Assembly: GCF_024707525.1 (NCBI RefSeq)
Contig: NZ_CP062231.1
Location: 4,901,501 to 4,965,500, forward strand
Source of the DNA: Rhizobium sp. TH2
GTDB lineage: Bacteria > Pseudomonadota > Alphaproteobacteria > Rhizobiales > Rhizobiaceae
Direction: 5' to 3'
DNA: 64,000 nt
The notes beneath the pieces were generated by a model. It saw nothing but the letters and a program-made list of their open reading frames with translations, was not told where the DNA came from and did no database searches. Below are positions 16,106 through 24,326 of this stretch, piece after piece (positions within the stretch are counted from its first letter, which is position 1; the number at the start of each line of letters is the position of its first letter). Position numbers and translations under genes: made by a program.

Positions 16106-17902
16106 CTATTTCGCCAGACGCAGATGGCGGCCCGTGTCGATGCCGAATTGCAGGCTGGCGAGGCGGGCATAGATGCCGCCCTTGTCGACCAGGCTCTGAT
16201 GCGTGCCTTCCTCGACCACCTGCCCCTGATCCATCACGAGAATGCGGTCGGCCTTCAGCACGGTGGCGAGCCTGTGGGCGATGACGATGGTCGTGCGATC
16301 CTGCATCAGCGCATCGAGTGCGGTCTGCACCAGTGTCTCGCTTTCGGCGTCGAGCGCGGAGGTTGCTTCGTCGAGCAGCAGGATCGGCGAGTTTCTCAGG
16401 ATCGCGCGGGCAATGGCAATGCGCTGGCGCTGGCCGCCGGAGAGCATGATGCCGCGTTCGCCGACTTCCGTGTCATAGCCCTGGTCGAGCCTGAGGATGA
16501 ACTCCTCGGCATGGGCCGCCCGCGCCGCTGCCTCCACCTCGGCACGGGCCGCGCCCGGCGCGCCGAAGGCGATATTCTCGTGGATCGAAGCGGCGAAGAT
16601 CGTCACGTCCTGCGGCACGATGGCGATGCGGGCGCGGAGATCGGCGGGATCGGCCTGCCTGATATCGTCGCCGTCGATCAGCACGCGGCCGGAATCGGGA
16701 TCGTAGTAGCGCAGGATCAGCGAGAAGATCGTGCTCTTGCCGGCGCCGGAGGAGCCGACGATCGCCACCCGCTCACCGGGATTGACCGTGAGGTTGAGGC
16801 CATCGAGCGCCGATGCACCCGGACGCGTCGGATAGGCAAAGCGCACCTGATCGAACTCGACCTTGCCGACCGGCGGCTTGGGCAGCGCCAGCGGATGTTC
16901 GGGGGCCGCGATGCCGGGCTTCTCGTTGAGCAACTCGATCAGCCGACCGGCGGCGCCCGAGGCCTGGCTGAGTTCGCTCCAGACCTCGGAGAGGGCAGCG
17001 AGCGAACCCGCCGAGATGATGGAGTAGATCAGGAACTGGCTGAGTGTGCCCGCCGTGATGGTGCCGGCCAGCACGCCCTGCGCGCCGAACCACAGCACCG
17101 CCACGACGCTGCCGAACACCATGGTGATGGCAAAGCCGGTGAGCCAGGCGCGCTGGCGCGTCGAGGCGCGCGCCGCCTGGAAGGCATTCTCGGCGGCTTC
17201 GGCGAAGCGGTCATTGGCCTGGCCGGTATTGTTGAACGCCTGCACGGTGCGGATGGCGCCGATGGCTTCCGAGGCATAGGCCGAGGCCTTGGCGAGCTTG
17301 TCCTGCGCCTCGCGCGCCCGCTTGCGGACGGAGCGGCCGAAGCCGACCAACGGGAAGACGATGAGCGGGATGGCGAGCAGCACCAGCGCGGAGAGTTTCG
17401 GGCTGGTATAGATCATCATGCCCATCGCCCCGAGACAGAGGATGGAATTGCGCAGCGCGAGCGAAGCGGAAGCACCGACGGCGGACTTGATCTGCACCGT
17501 GTCGGCAGTCAGCCGCGAGACGATCTCGCCGGTCTGGTTGACGTCGAAGAAATCAGGCGACAGCGAGGTGATATGTGAGAAGACATCGCGGCGGAGATCG
17601 GCGACGATCCGCTCGCCGAGTGTGATGACGAAAAAATAGCGCAGGGCAGAGGCGGCCGCCAGCACCACGGCCAGCCCCATCAGCATGCCGAAATAGGTAT
17701 TGATGAAGTTGACATCTGAATGGGTGAAGCCATGGTCGATCATCCGCCGCACGGCGGTCGGCAGGATCAGCGTGGTGACGGCGGCCAGCAGCAGGAAGGC
17801 GAGCGCGCCCCCGGCCAGCGCCTTGTAGCGCAGGATATAGGGGAAGAGATGCGTGAGCGGCTTGAGTGTTCTCTCCGGTTTCGCGATTGTCTCTTCAGCC
17901 AC
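16106..17902 (-). CDS. ABC exporter, fused membrane and ATPase domains
   Basis: This 598-residue half-transporter has an N-terminal six-helix membrane domain (about 20-320) and a C-terminal ATPase (about 345-590), and works as a dimer. Walker A is GSSGAGKS, the signature LSGGQRQR, Walker B ILLLDEATSALD and the H-loop IVIAHRL. It is close to the lipid/multidrug (MsbA/LmrA-like) exporter group, but the substrate cannot be assigned. Translation starts at GTG 17902, with GGAG eight bases upstream. It is divergent from rpmE. Confidence 0.93.
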   Translation of the reverse strand: MAEETIAKPERTLKPLTHLFPYILRYKALAGGALAFLLLAAVTTLILPTAVRRMIDHGFTHSDVNFINTYFGMLMGLAVVLAAASALRYFFVITLGERIVADLRRDVFSHITSLSPDFFDVNQTGEIVSRLTADTVQIKSAVGASASLALRNSILCLGAMGMMIYTSPKLSALVLLAIPLIVFPLVGFGRSVRKRAREAQDKLAKASAYASEAIGAIRTVQAFNNTGQANDRFAEAAENAFQAARASTRQRAWLTGFAITMVFGSVVAVLWFGAQGVLAGTITAGTLSQFLIYSIISAGSLAALSEVWSELSQASGAAGRLIELLNEKPGIAAPEHPLALPKPPVGKVEFDQVRFAYPTRPGASALDGLNLTVNPGERVAIVGSSGAGKSTIFSLILRYYDPDSGRVLIDGDDIRQADPADLRARIAIVPQDVTIFAASIHENIAFGAPGAARAEVEAAARAAHAEEFILRLDQGYDTEVGERGIMLSGGQRQRIAIARAILRNSPILLLDEATSALDAESETLVQTALDALMQDRTTIVIAHRLATVLKADRILVMDQGQVVEEGTHQSLVDKGGIYARLASLQFGIDTGRHLRLAK

Positions 17903-18099
17903 CGGTTACACTCCATTTTTGCTGGTTCCGCAGCCGATTCTGGCGCGCCAGCCCTTGTTATCTCGAATTCCATCATGTATAGGCCTCGCCATCAAACGAA
18001 GCCGTGGTCTCGTGAGTGACTGCGGCTTCATTTATTCGTTTGGCTCCGGCGCCGCAAGCCATTGCGGCAAAAGACCACTGTACCTGGCAGGACATTGTC

Positions 18100-18321
18100 A
18101 TGAGAGAGAAAATTCATCCCGACTATCACATGATCAAAGTGGTCATGACCGATGGCACCGAATACCAGACCCGTTCGACCTGGGGCACCGAAGGTCAGAC
18201 CATGAACCTCGACATCGATTCCAAGTCGCATCCGGCCTGGACCGGCGGCAACCAGCAGCTCATGGACCGCGGCGGCCGCGTTTCCAAGTTCAACAAGCGC
18301 TTCGGCGGCCTTTCGATCTGA
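18100..18321 (+). CDS. rpmE: 50S ribosomal protein L31
   Basis: L31 is a peripheral protein of the large subunit that bridges to the small subunit. The 73-residue sequence [29 protein letters not shown]...SHPAWTGG...[11 protein letters not shown] is the alphaproteobacterial form. It has no zinc-binding CxxC motif. The start at 18100 has CAGGAC upstream. A good terminator follows 28 bases after the stop. Confidence 0.97.
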   Translation: MREKIHPDYHMIKVVMTDGTEYQTRSTWGTEGQTMNLDIDSKSHPAWTGGNQQLMDRGGRVSKFNKRFGGLSI

Positions 18322-18348
18322 TCTTTCAGGTGCGATTGGAATGTCAAT

Positions 18349-18377
18349 GAGCCCGGCGCAAGCTGGGCTTTTTTGTT
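18349..18377 (+). terminator. Rho-independent terminator of rpmE
   Basis: The stem AGCCCGGC / GCTGGGCT (one mismatch) is followed by TTTTTT. Confidence 0.88.
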
Positions 18378-18404
18378 GGGCGCAATGTTGGGTGTTTGCC
18401 GGAA

Positions 18405-18612
18405 TTTCACCCCTCACCAAGCGCACCCAGCGATCGGCTTCGCCTCTCGCGGGCTTGCTATCCTCTCCCACAAGGGGAGAGGTAAACTCGTGGCACCGCC
18501 CTGCTTCATGCGAAAGTTGAGGGCGTGGCACCCTACCTCTCCCCCTGTGGGAGAGGATACGAAGGCCGGGTGAGCATCGCGAACCCTTGGCCGAAGTTGG
18601 TGAGGGGTGAAA
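18405..18612. repeat. Palindromic intergenic mosaic element (RIME-like)
   Basis: The ends TTTCACCCCTCACCAA (18405-18420) and TTGGTGAGGGGTGAAA (18597-18612) are a perfect 16-bp inverted repeat. Inside are CTATCCTCTCCCACAAGGGG and its imperfect complement, each also a local hairpin. Elements of this type are abundant in rhizobial genomes. It carries no convincing gene. Confidence 0.8.
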
Positions 18613-18678
18613 CGCCGCAAACTCTGCTTTCCGTCTCAAAGCATACCTCCACGTTCACGCGAGCCGTTCCGCCCCGTG

Positions 18679-18990
18679 GTTTGACCATGCACATCCCCGA
18701 TCCTCTTGCACTGGCATGAGGGATCGGCCGGGGCACGTCTCCGTGCCGAGTTATATGGCCGCTTTCGCGGCCGTTAAGACACGTTGCCGTGCCCCGTCAA
18801 ACGGTGTCTCCATCCCCGAACTCGCCAGCACTGCCCCCGTTGTCCCGCAGCCTTTGAGGAGCCTTTGGGAACGATCATGTGCGCGCTACAGCGCACGTCC
18901 GGGGCGAAACTCGGCCTTTCGGCCGCCGTCCCCAGAGGACTGGCCCTTCTCGCGGACGCCCCGCATGGAGACTTACGTCGCTTCTCCATG
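18679..18990. other. Gene-free region of consecutive perfect hairpins, possible structured RNA
   Basis: At least seven perfect local stems are packed into about 310 bases. They are CGATCC/GGATCG (18698-18726), GGCACG-TCTC-CGTGCC (18732-18747), GGCCGC-TTTC-GCGGCC (18757-18772), GTGCGC/GCGCAC (18879-18896), CGGCC-TTTC-GGCCG (18912-18925), GTCC/GGAC (18928-18940) and CATGGAGA/TCTCCATG (18964-18990). Two longer pairs enclose groups of them: GTTTGAC/GTCAAAC (18679-18802) and GGGGCG/CGCCCC (18901-18962). Frames across it have no recognisable protein. It is not tmRNA, SRP or RNase P RNA by their motifs. It could be an unknown structured RNA or a decayed palindromic element. Confidence 0.5.
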
Positions 18991-19178
18991 AAGGTCACCG
19001 GTCCCGCCTCGCCCTGACGCCTCAAGGTGTAGCCGATGCGGAACGGGAGGGATTATGGCATGGGTTTGGGGATTTGGGAAGATGGACGAGGAATATTTTC
19101 CCATATTCTGTTTGAAGTGCTGAGATCAAACTCGCGTTTTATAAGCGTGACTGGTTGCAACTCGAAAACCGGAACGAT

Positions 19179-19832
19179 CTATTCCGGAGGCGATGGAGGC
19201 TGGGCATGCGCTTTGTCCAAACGCAGTCTTGCCGACTTAGAACGAGGCGGAGGTGGTGAGCCGAGCCTATCTTGCGATGTCTGCGTCATCTTGCAATCGG
19301 AACCGAGAAGATGTGTAGCTATTATAAGAGATAGACGAGCGGCTTTATTGCGCATTTCCGAGATTTTCGCAGTAGGGCTTGCCACGCTGTTTTTGACTCT
19401 CATTGCTACGGCCGTTTGGTCAATATCGTCGTGCTCAAAGTGATTTAGTGTAAAGATTTGACGCTGTGTCCCGTCGTTGAGATTCAAGGTGGTATTGTAT
19501 CCGTACACGGCATGCAGCAGGTCATTTCTGCCGCGTATAAAATCACAAAGCTCCTCGAAAAAATGTTCTGCCCACGGCAGGGAGAGGCTAGGTAGCACAT
19601 GACGGTAGTGATAGAGTAGGTTCAACCAAATTTCAGCATTTGCTGTTAAGTTCGTGGAACCTAAGATCAATTGCGAAGTCTCCATACCAAGAGCAGTTGC
19701 TCGGGAAAGAGATACTTGCATGAGATATTCAATCTGACCTTGAATTGCGCAAATTTCTCCGATCGCTTTTAGGTCGTCATCCGTTAGAGGGATCGGAAAA
19801 GCCGAATCAAAGTAATCAATAGAGTCGCGCAT
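19179..19832 (-). CDS. Uncharacterised HEPN-like protein
   Basis: This 217-residue protein has no family I can name. It is helical, and residues 88-110 (AEHFFEELCDFIRGRNDLLHAVY) contain R102-N103-xxx-H107, the RNxxxH pattern that forms the ribonuclease active site of HEPN proteins. Codon and base composition is more AT-rich than in neighbouring genes, suggesting acquisition. The C-terminal 25 residues (GSPPPPRSKSARLRLDKAHAQPPSPPE) are low complexity. The start at 19832 is inferred from a weak TAGGTG; the frame upstream looks noncoding. No nucleotidyltransferase (MNT) partner is beside it. Confidence 0.5.
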   Translation of the reverse strand: MRDSIDYFDSAFPIPLTDDDLKAIGEICAIQGQIEYLMQVSLSRATALGMETSQLILGSTNLTANAEIWLNLLYHYRHVLPSLSLPWAEHFFEELCDFIRGRNDLLHAVYGYNTTLNLNDGTQRQIFTLNHFEHDDIDQTAVAMRVKNSVASPTAKISEMRNKAARLSLIIATHLLGSDCKMTQTSQDRLGSPPPPRSKSARLRLDKAHAQPPSPPE

Positions 19833-20071
19833 GAGTGAACACCTACAACAAATGGAAAACAAAGGCGACAATATCTTGCGGCGCATCCTCAGCGCTCCGC
19901 TTGATGAAAACCCCTCCCAATCCGAAGCCTGGGGAGAGTCAGAAGGCGTGAGCCCAATGCGAAGAATTCGTAAGTGTATAGCCGACGTGTTCCTGATTTG
20001 TGCTTTGCATGCAGGAAAGATCACCGTTTCTTACGAAACACCGCCGTTTCACGCCTCGTAAGCCGCTACCC

Positions 20072-20311
20072 TCAAATAAAATCACCGGCATCGATATCCT
20101 TCGGCTTGATGCCGATCAGCAAAATCTCGTCGCCCGCGACTGTGACGAGCGCATTTCTGCCCGACCTTTCGATAGCGAAGGCCGTGCCATTGATGTCGAT
20201 GAAATCCTGTTTGCCGATGCCAGCGCGGCGTCGAAATCCAGGATCGTGTTGTCGTCCGTCGCCGTGCAGACGAATGTGTCGAAGCCCGCGCCACCCGTGA
20301 GCACGTTCCCC
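20072..20311 (-). pseudogene. Remnant of an RTX-type calcium-binding protein C-terminus
   Basis: On the minus strand one frame reads NVLTGGAGFDTFVCTATDDNTILDFDAALA, the last RTX repeat and linker of a haemolysin/serralysin-type protein. The continuation GKQDFIDINGTAFAIERSGRNALVTVAGDEILLIGI to the stop is in another frame, changing near 20215-20225. The N-terminal part is absent. This is a frameshifted 3' fragment. A complete RTX protein gene lies at 57701-58672. Confidence 0.7.
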
Positions 20312-20378
20312 GCCGCCGGGAACCTCCCCGGACGACGAACGTTCCACCCCTCTATCCAACAACCACAGGAGGAATGTC

Positions 20379-20768
20379 ATGAATGTTCATGCTATGCCGA
20401 CCACGGACGAGATCGTGGCGCTCGAGAAATCCTATTGGGATGCGATGAAATCGAAGGACGGAAAGAAGACGGCCAAGCTTTCCGGCAAATCCGCGCTCGT
20501 CACCGGCGCCCAGGGCGTGATGCGGATCGGGAAGGACAAGATGCGGGAGATGACCGAAGAGGGCAAGTGGACGCTCGAATCCTATGCCTTCGATGATGTG
20601 GAAGTCTCGACGCCGTCGCCCGATGTCGCGCTGATTGCCTATACCGTGAGCCAGAATGTGACGATGGACGGCAAGCCTAAGAAGATGCGGGCGGCCGACA
20701 GTTCGGTGTGGATCCGCGGATCAAACGGCTGGGAATGCCATGCGCATAGCGAGACTGTGCTGAATTAA
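20379..20768 (+). CDS. NTF2-like (SnoaL/DUF4440-type) protein
   Basis: This 129-residue cytoplasmic protein probably has the cone-shaped NTF2-like fold. The N-terminal TTDEIVALEKSYWDAMKSKDGKKTAKLSG and the following LESYAFDDVEVSTPSPDVALIAYTVSQNVTMDGKPKKMRAADSSVWIRGSNGWECHAHSETVL follow the DUF4440 pattern, in which the domain may bind or convert a small hydrophobic ligand. The RBS AGGAGG is strong. Its function is not assignable. A palindromic repeat follows the stop. Confidence 0.75.
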   Translation: MNVHAMPTTDEIVALEKSYWDAMKSKDGKKTAKLSGKSALVTGAQGVMRIGKDKMREMTEEGKWTLESYAFDDVEVSTPSPDVALIAYTVSQNVTMDGKPKKMRAADSSVWIRGSNGWECHAHSETVLN

Positions 20769-20783
20769 AGCCGACCGCTGACT

Positions 20784-20896
20784 CCTCTTCTCCCCTTGGG
20801 GAGAAGTGCCGAGCGTATGCGAGGCGATGAGGGGTTTTAACCTGTGAAAACCCCTCATCCGGCCTTCGGCCACCTTCTCCCCAAGGGGAGAAGAGG
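20784..20896. repeat. Palindromic intergenic repeat
   Basis: CCTCTTCTCCCC (20784-20795) pairs with GGGGAGAAGAGG (20885-20896), and each end is also a local hairpin CTTCTCCCC/GGGGAGAAG. The centre contains AGGGGTTTT / AAAACCCCT. It lies between the convergent NTF2-like gene and phhA and may act as a bidirectional transcription barrier. Confidence 0.8.
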
Positions 20897-20934
20897 GAGC
20901 GAGCGGCTCGCTTCGTCACACCATACTCAGCGCA

Positions 20935-21726
20935 TCAAGACGCCTTGGCTTCGAAGGCGGGGGCGAAATCGCCGAGTGCTTTCGCCTTGTCGATCATGAC
21001 GCCGATATCCTGCTCGACGATTGTCTCGAGGTCGGCGAAACTGTCGATGACATAATAGATCGGCTGGACGATATCGATGCGGTAGGGGGTTCTCAACACG
21101 CTCATCAGATCGAACGGGCGGAATTCGCATTCCGTGCCCGACATGGCGGCCTTGGCTTCGCTCGGCGACGAGACGATGCCGGCGCCGAAACAGCGGCGGC
21201 CCTCACGCGTATTGATCAGGCCGAATTCGACCGTGAACCAGAAGATCCGGAACAGGTGCCAGGAATAACCCTTGCCGAGCTTCACGGCCGCCTCGCCGAA
21301 ACGCCGGACGAAATTGGCATAGCTCTGGTTGGTCAGCAGCGGGCAGTGGCCGAAGACCTCGTGGAAGAGGTCCGGCTCCTCGATGTAATCGATATGTTCG
21401 CGGCGGCGCAGGAAGGTCGCGAGCGGGAACTTGCCCTGCGACAAGAGCTCATAGAAGCGCGAGGGCGGGATGAGCGCCGGCACGCCTTCGACGCCGAAGC
21501 CGGTGGTCTCATTGAGGCGCCGATCGACATCGAGAAGCTGGGGCACCTTGTCGGGCCTCAGGCCGAGCGTCTTGACGCCATCGAGATATTCCTCCGCCGC
21601 CATGCCAGCCAGGAGCTTCATCTGGCGCGCGTAGAGTTCGCCCCAGATCGCGTCTTCCTCGGGCGCATAGGCATAGTAGCCATCTGGGCCGGGCAGTTTG
21701 GCGGTGTAGCTGCTTTCCTTGGGCAT
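20935..21726 (-). CDS. phhA: Phenylalanine-4-hydroxylase
   Basis: This is an aromatic amino-acid hydroxylase that converts phenylalanine to tyrosine with a pterin cofactor, Fe(II) and O2. The 263-residue protein has the ligands in FHEVFGHCP (two His) and the Glu in FWFTVEFGL, plus the YEEPDLFHE-like approach (IDYIEEPDLFHE). This is the short bacterial form without an N-terminal ACT domain. The start at 21726 (MPKESSYTAKLPGPDGYYAY) is preferred over the longer frame. It is divergent from an Lrp-family gene, a common arrangement in which Lrp controls phhA; a 32-bp inverted repeat lies between them. Confidence 0.95.
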   Translation of the reverse strand: MPKESSYTAKLPGPDGYYAYAPEEDAIWGELYARQMKLLAGMAAEEYLDGVKTLGLRPDKVPQLLDVDRRLNETTGFGVEGVPALIPPSRFYELLSQGKFPLATFLRRREHIDYIEEPDLFHEVFGHCPLLTNQSYANFVRRFGEAAVKLGKGYSWHLFRIFWFTVEFGLINTREGRRCFGAGIVSSPSEAKAAMSGTECEFRPFDLMSVLRTPYRIDIVQPIYYVIDSFADLETIVEQDIGVMIDKAKALGDFAPAFEAKAS

Positions 21727-21737
21727 GGGGGATCCTC

Positions 21738-21769
21738 GCGCATAGTGCAAATTTCTGGCAATTATGCGC
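21738..21769. promoter_or_regulatory. Candidate Lrp-type operator between phhA and its divergent regulator
   Basis: Perfect 7-bp arms GCGCATA and TATGCGC are separated by 18 AT-rich bases. The position, just upstream of the phhA start in the shared intergenic region, suits autoregulation and control of phhA by the Lrp protein. Confidence 0.5.
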
Positions 21770-21848
21770 CACATCGAGCGGATTTTCTTTTCTTTCGTGC
21801 TGGATTTCGGCATGATGGTGGGAAATTATCTCAAGTACGGCGATAATC

Positions 21849-22310
21849 ATGAAAGAAACTGGGATTGCTGATCGGAAGCTGCTGCAACTCGTCCAGGGCG
21901 ATGCCAGCCTGTCGCTGGCGGAACTCGCGGAGCGGGCCGGGATGTCGCAGAGTTCGGCCTGGCGCAAGATCCAGGAGATGGAAGCCGACGGCGTCATCCG
22001 CAAGCGCGTGACGCTGCTCGACCCGCGAAAGCTCGATCTCAAGCTCTGCGTGATTGCGCATGTGACGCTGGATGACCACCACGAGGAGGCGGTGGCGTCC
22101 TTCGCCGCGGTGGTCGCGGAACGGCCGGAGATCATGGAATGCTACGCGCTGTCGGGCACATTCGACTACATGCTCAAGATCCGCGCGACGGATGTGGAGA
22201 GCTACGACGCCTTCATGACGCGCTACCTGATGCGCAACCCGCATGTCCGCACGGTCGTGTCGAGCTTCGTGCTCAGGGAACTCAAATTCTCGACGGAGTT
22301 GCCGATCTAG
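21849..22310 (+). CDS. Lrp/AsnC-family transcription regulator, likely controls phhA
   Basis: This 153-residue regulator has an N-terminal helix-turn-helix (DRKLLQLVQGDASLSLAELAERAGMSQSSAWRKIQEMEADGVI) and a C-terminal ligand-sensing RAM/AsnC domain (CVIAHVTLDDHHEEAVASFAAVVAERPEIMECYALSGTFDYMLKIRATD). It is divergent from phhA with 122 bases between starts, so phenylalanine- or tyrosine-responsive control of phhA is likely by context. A second Lrp protein is at 58845. Confidence 0.93.
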   Translation: MKETGIADRKLLQLVQGDASLSLAELAERAGMSQSSAWRKIQEMEADGVIRKRVTLLDPRKLDLKLCVIAHVTLDDHHEEAVASFAAVVAERPEIMECYALSGTFDYMLKIRATDVESYDAFMTRYLMRNPHVRTVVSSFVLRELKFSTELPI

Positions 22311-22374
22311 CGGGCGATACATAAATAGGAGGGAATTCGCGCAATCTCCATCTATTCATGATGGCCGGTCAGCA

Positions 22375-23292
22375 ATGAAGCGACACGATTTCGACGACCT
22401 CGCAGCCTTCGTGATTGTCGCGGAGGAGCGCAGCTTTACCCGCGCGGCGGCCCGGCTGGGCATTTCGTCGTCGGGGCTCAGCCATATGATGCGGCACTTG
22501 GAGGAGCGGCTGGGCGTCAGGCTGCTATCACGCACGACCCGCAGCGTGGCGACGACCGAAGCGGGCGAACGGCTGTTGCTGACGCTCAGGCCAGCCTTCG
22601 AGGACATCAATCGCGGGCTGCAAACGCTTGGAGAGTTGCGCGAGAAGCCCTCAGGCACCCTGCGAATAACGGCGGGCAAGCATGCGGCGACCTCGCTGCT
22701 GACGCCGATCCTGCCGGATTTTCGTCGTGATTATCCGGATGTCAGGGTCGAACTGATCGTCGACGACCGTCTCGATGATGTCGTGGCGTCGCGCTTCGAT
22801 GCCGGCATCCGCTTCGGCGAGCGGATCGACAAGGACATGATCAGCGTCCGGATCGGACCGGATATATGCGCGGCGGTGGTCGCGGCGCCATCCTATTTCG
22901 CGCAACGCCCGAAGCCGCTGACATTGAAGGATCTCACCGACCACGACTGCGTCAATTATCATCTCGGAACGGCGGGCGCGTCCTATGCATGGGAGTTCGA
23001 GGAGGACGGCCGCGAGGTGGAGGTCAGGGTGAGCGGCAGCCTAGTCCTCAACGATGGCGAGATGATGCTGTCGGCCGCGCTTGCGGGCATGGGCCTGGTC
23101 TATACGTTCGAGGATATCGTCGCGGAGCACCTCGCGAGCGGACGGCTGGTGCGGGTGCTGCAGGACTACTGCAAGCCGTTTGCCGGCTATTACATCTATT
23201 ATCCCAGCCGGCGGCAGATGCCGCCGGCGCTTTCCGTGTTCATCGAGGCGTTGCGCGCGAACCTGCGCAGGATCGAGGCTCAGGCGGCCTGA
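22375..23292 (+). CDS. LysR-family transcription regulator
   Basis: This 305-residue regulator has the N-terminal HTH (DFDDLAAFVIVAEERSFTRAAARLGISSSGLSHMMRHLEERLGVRLLSRTTRSVATTEAG) and a periplasmic-binding-like effector domain (from about 88). It resembles the group that represses oxidoreductase genes. It converges on a zinc alcohol dehydrogenase; the two reading frames overlap by 13 bases. The likely target is that enzyme, but this is only context. Confidence 0.93.
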   Translation: MKRHDFDDLAAFVIVAEERSFTRAAARLGISSSGLSHMMRHLEERLGVRLLSRTTRSVATTEAGERLLLTLRPAFEDINRGLQTLGELREKPSGTLRITAGKHAATSLLTPILPDFRRDYPDVRVELIVDDRLDDVVASRFDAGIRFGERIDKDMISVRIGPDICAAVVAAPSYFAQRPKPLTLKDLTDHDCVNYHLGTAGASYAWEFEEDGREVEVRVSGSLVLNDGEMMLSAALAGMGLVYTFEDIVAEHLASGRLVRVLQDYCKPFAGYYIYYPSRRQMPPALSVFIEALRANLRRIEAQAA

Positions 23293-24326
23293 AGGGCCAT
23301 GTCGATCACGAAACGGTAGCGCACGTCGCCGCGTTCGAGCCGGTCGAAGGCCGTGGCGATATCGGCCATGGCGATCATCTCGCACTCAGGCAGGATGTTC
23401 TTGCGGGCGCAGAAATCAAGCATCTCCTGCGTCTGCCTGATGCCGCCGCTCGGCGTGCCGGCAATCCTGCGGCGGCCGCTGATCAGGGGCAGGTTGTTGA
23501 ATTTCGGCGTATCGACCAGCGATCCGGCGATGACCAACGTGCCATCGACATCGAGAAGATTAATATAGGGGCCGAGATCGTGCTCGTAGGGAACGGTGTC
23601 GATGATGACATCGAAGGCGAAGGCCGAGGCTGCCATCTGCTCCTCGGAGGTCGAGAGCAGCACGGCGTTGGCGCCGAGTTCGTGCGCGGTGTCCACCTTG
23701 CCCTCGGAGCGGGTGATCACCGTGACATGGGCGCCGAGCGCCGACGCGAACTTGACCGCCAGATGACCGAGCCCGCCGAGGCCGATCACGCCGACATTGC
23801 TGCCAGGGCCGACATTCCAGGTCCGCAGCGGCGAATAGGTGGTGATGCCGGCGCAGAGCAGCGGCGCGGCACGCGCGAGGTCGAGGCCATCGGGTACACG
23901 CAGGACAAAGTCCTCGCGGGCAATGATGTGGTCGGCATAGCCGCCATGGGTGATCTCGCCGGTCACCCGGTCCTGGCCGTTGTAGGTGATGGTGACGCCC
24001 TTGCGGCACATCTGCTCCTCGTTGCGACGGCACTGGTCGCACTGCATGCAGCTATCGACGATGGTGCCGATGGCGACGGCGTCGCCGGCCTTGAAGCGCG
24101 AGACGGCGCTGCCGATGGCCGAGACCCGGCCGACGATTTCATGGCCGGGAACCAGCGGATAGACCGAGAAACCCCAGTCGTTGCGGGCCATGTGCAGGTC
24201 GGTATGGCAGACGCCACAATAGAGGATATCGATTGCGACATCATCGGCGCGCAATTCGCGGCGCTCGAAGGAGAAGGGTTGCAACGGCGTGTTGGCATCG
24301 GTTGCGGCATATGCGGAGGTTTTCAA
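23280..24326 (-). CDS. Zinc-dependent alcohol dehydrogenase (YahK/CAD type)
   Basis: This medium-chain NADP(H)-dependent alcohol dehydrogenase (348 residues) reduces aldehydes. Catalytic zinc ligands are in YCGVCHTDLH and GHE, structural zinc in CMQCDQCRRNEEQMC, and the nucleotide loop is VIGLGGLGHLAVK. The start is most likely TTG at 24326 (reads as KTSAYAATDANTPLQPFSFERREL), which gives the normal family N-terminus; no ATG in frame is near. GGGGATGA precedes it. Its 3' end overlaps the convergent LysR gene. Confidence 0.92.
   Translation of the reverse strand: MKTSAYAATDANTPLQPFSFERRELRADDVAIDILYCGVCHTDLHMARNDWGFSVYPLVPGHEIVGRVSAIGSAVSRFKAGDAVAIGTIVDSCMQCDQCRRNEEQMCRKGVTITYNGQDRVTGEITHGGYADHIIAREDFVLRVPDGLDLARAAPLLCAGITTYSPLRTWNVGPGSNVGVIGLGGLGHLAVKFASALGAHVTVITRSEGKVDTAHELGANAVLLSTSEEQMAASAFAFDVIIDTVPYEHDLGPYINLLDVDGTLVIAGSLVDTPKFNNLPLISGRRRIAGTPSGGIRQTQEMLDFCARKNILPECEMIAMADIATAFDRLERGDVRYRFVIDMALQAA

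Noticed and set aside
18405..18612. CRISPR-like repeated palindromes
   Set aside because: There are only two unequal arms, no regular spacing and no spacers; it is an intergenic palindromic repeat.
18720..19115. Several overlapping frames of 60-90 codons in the gene-free region after rpmE
   Set aside because: They are Arg/Pro/Ser-rich, read through hairpin stems on both strands, and have no ribosome-binding sites or family motifs; the region is better explained by structure.
19831..20061. A 76-codon frame divergent from the HEPN-like gene
   Set aside because: Its start overlaps that of the other gene, it has no good ribosome-binding site and no family resemblance.
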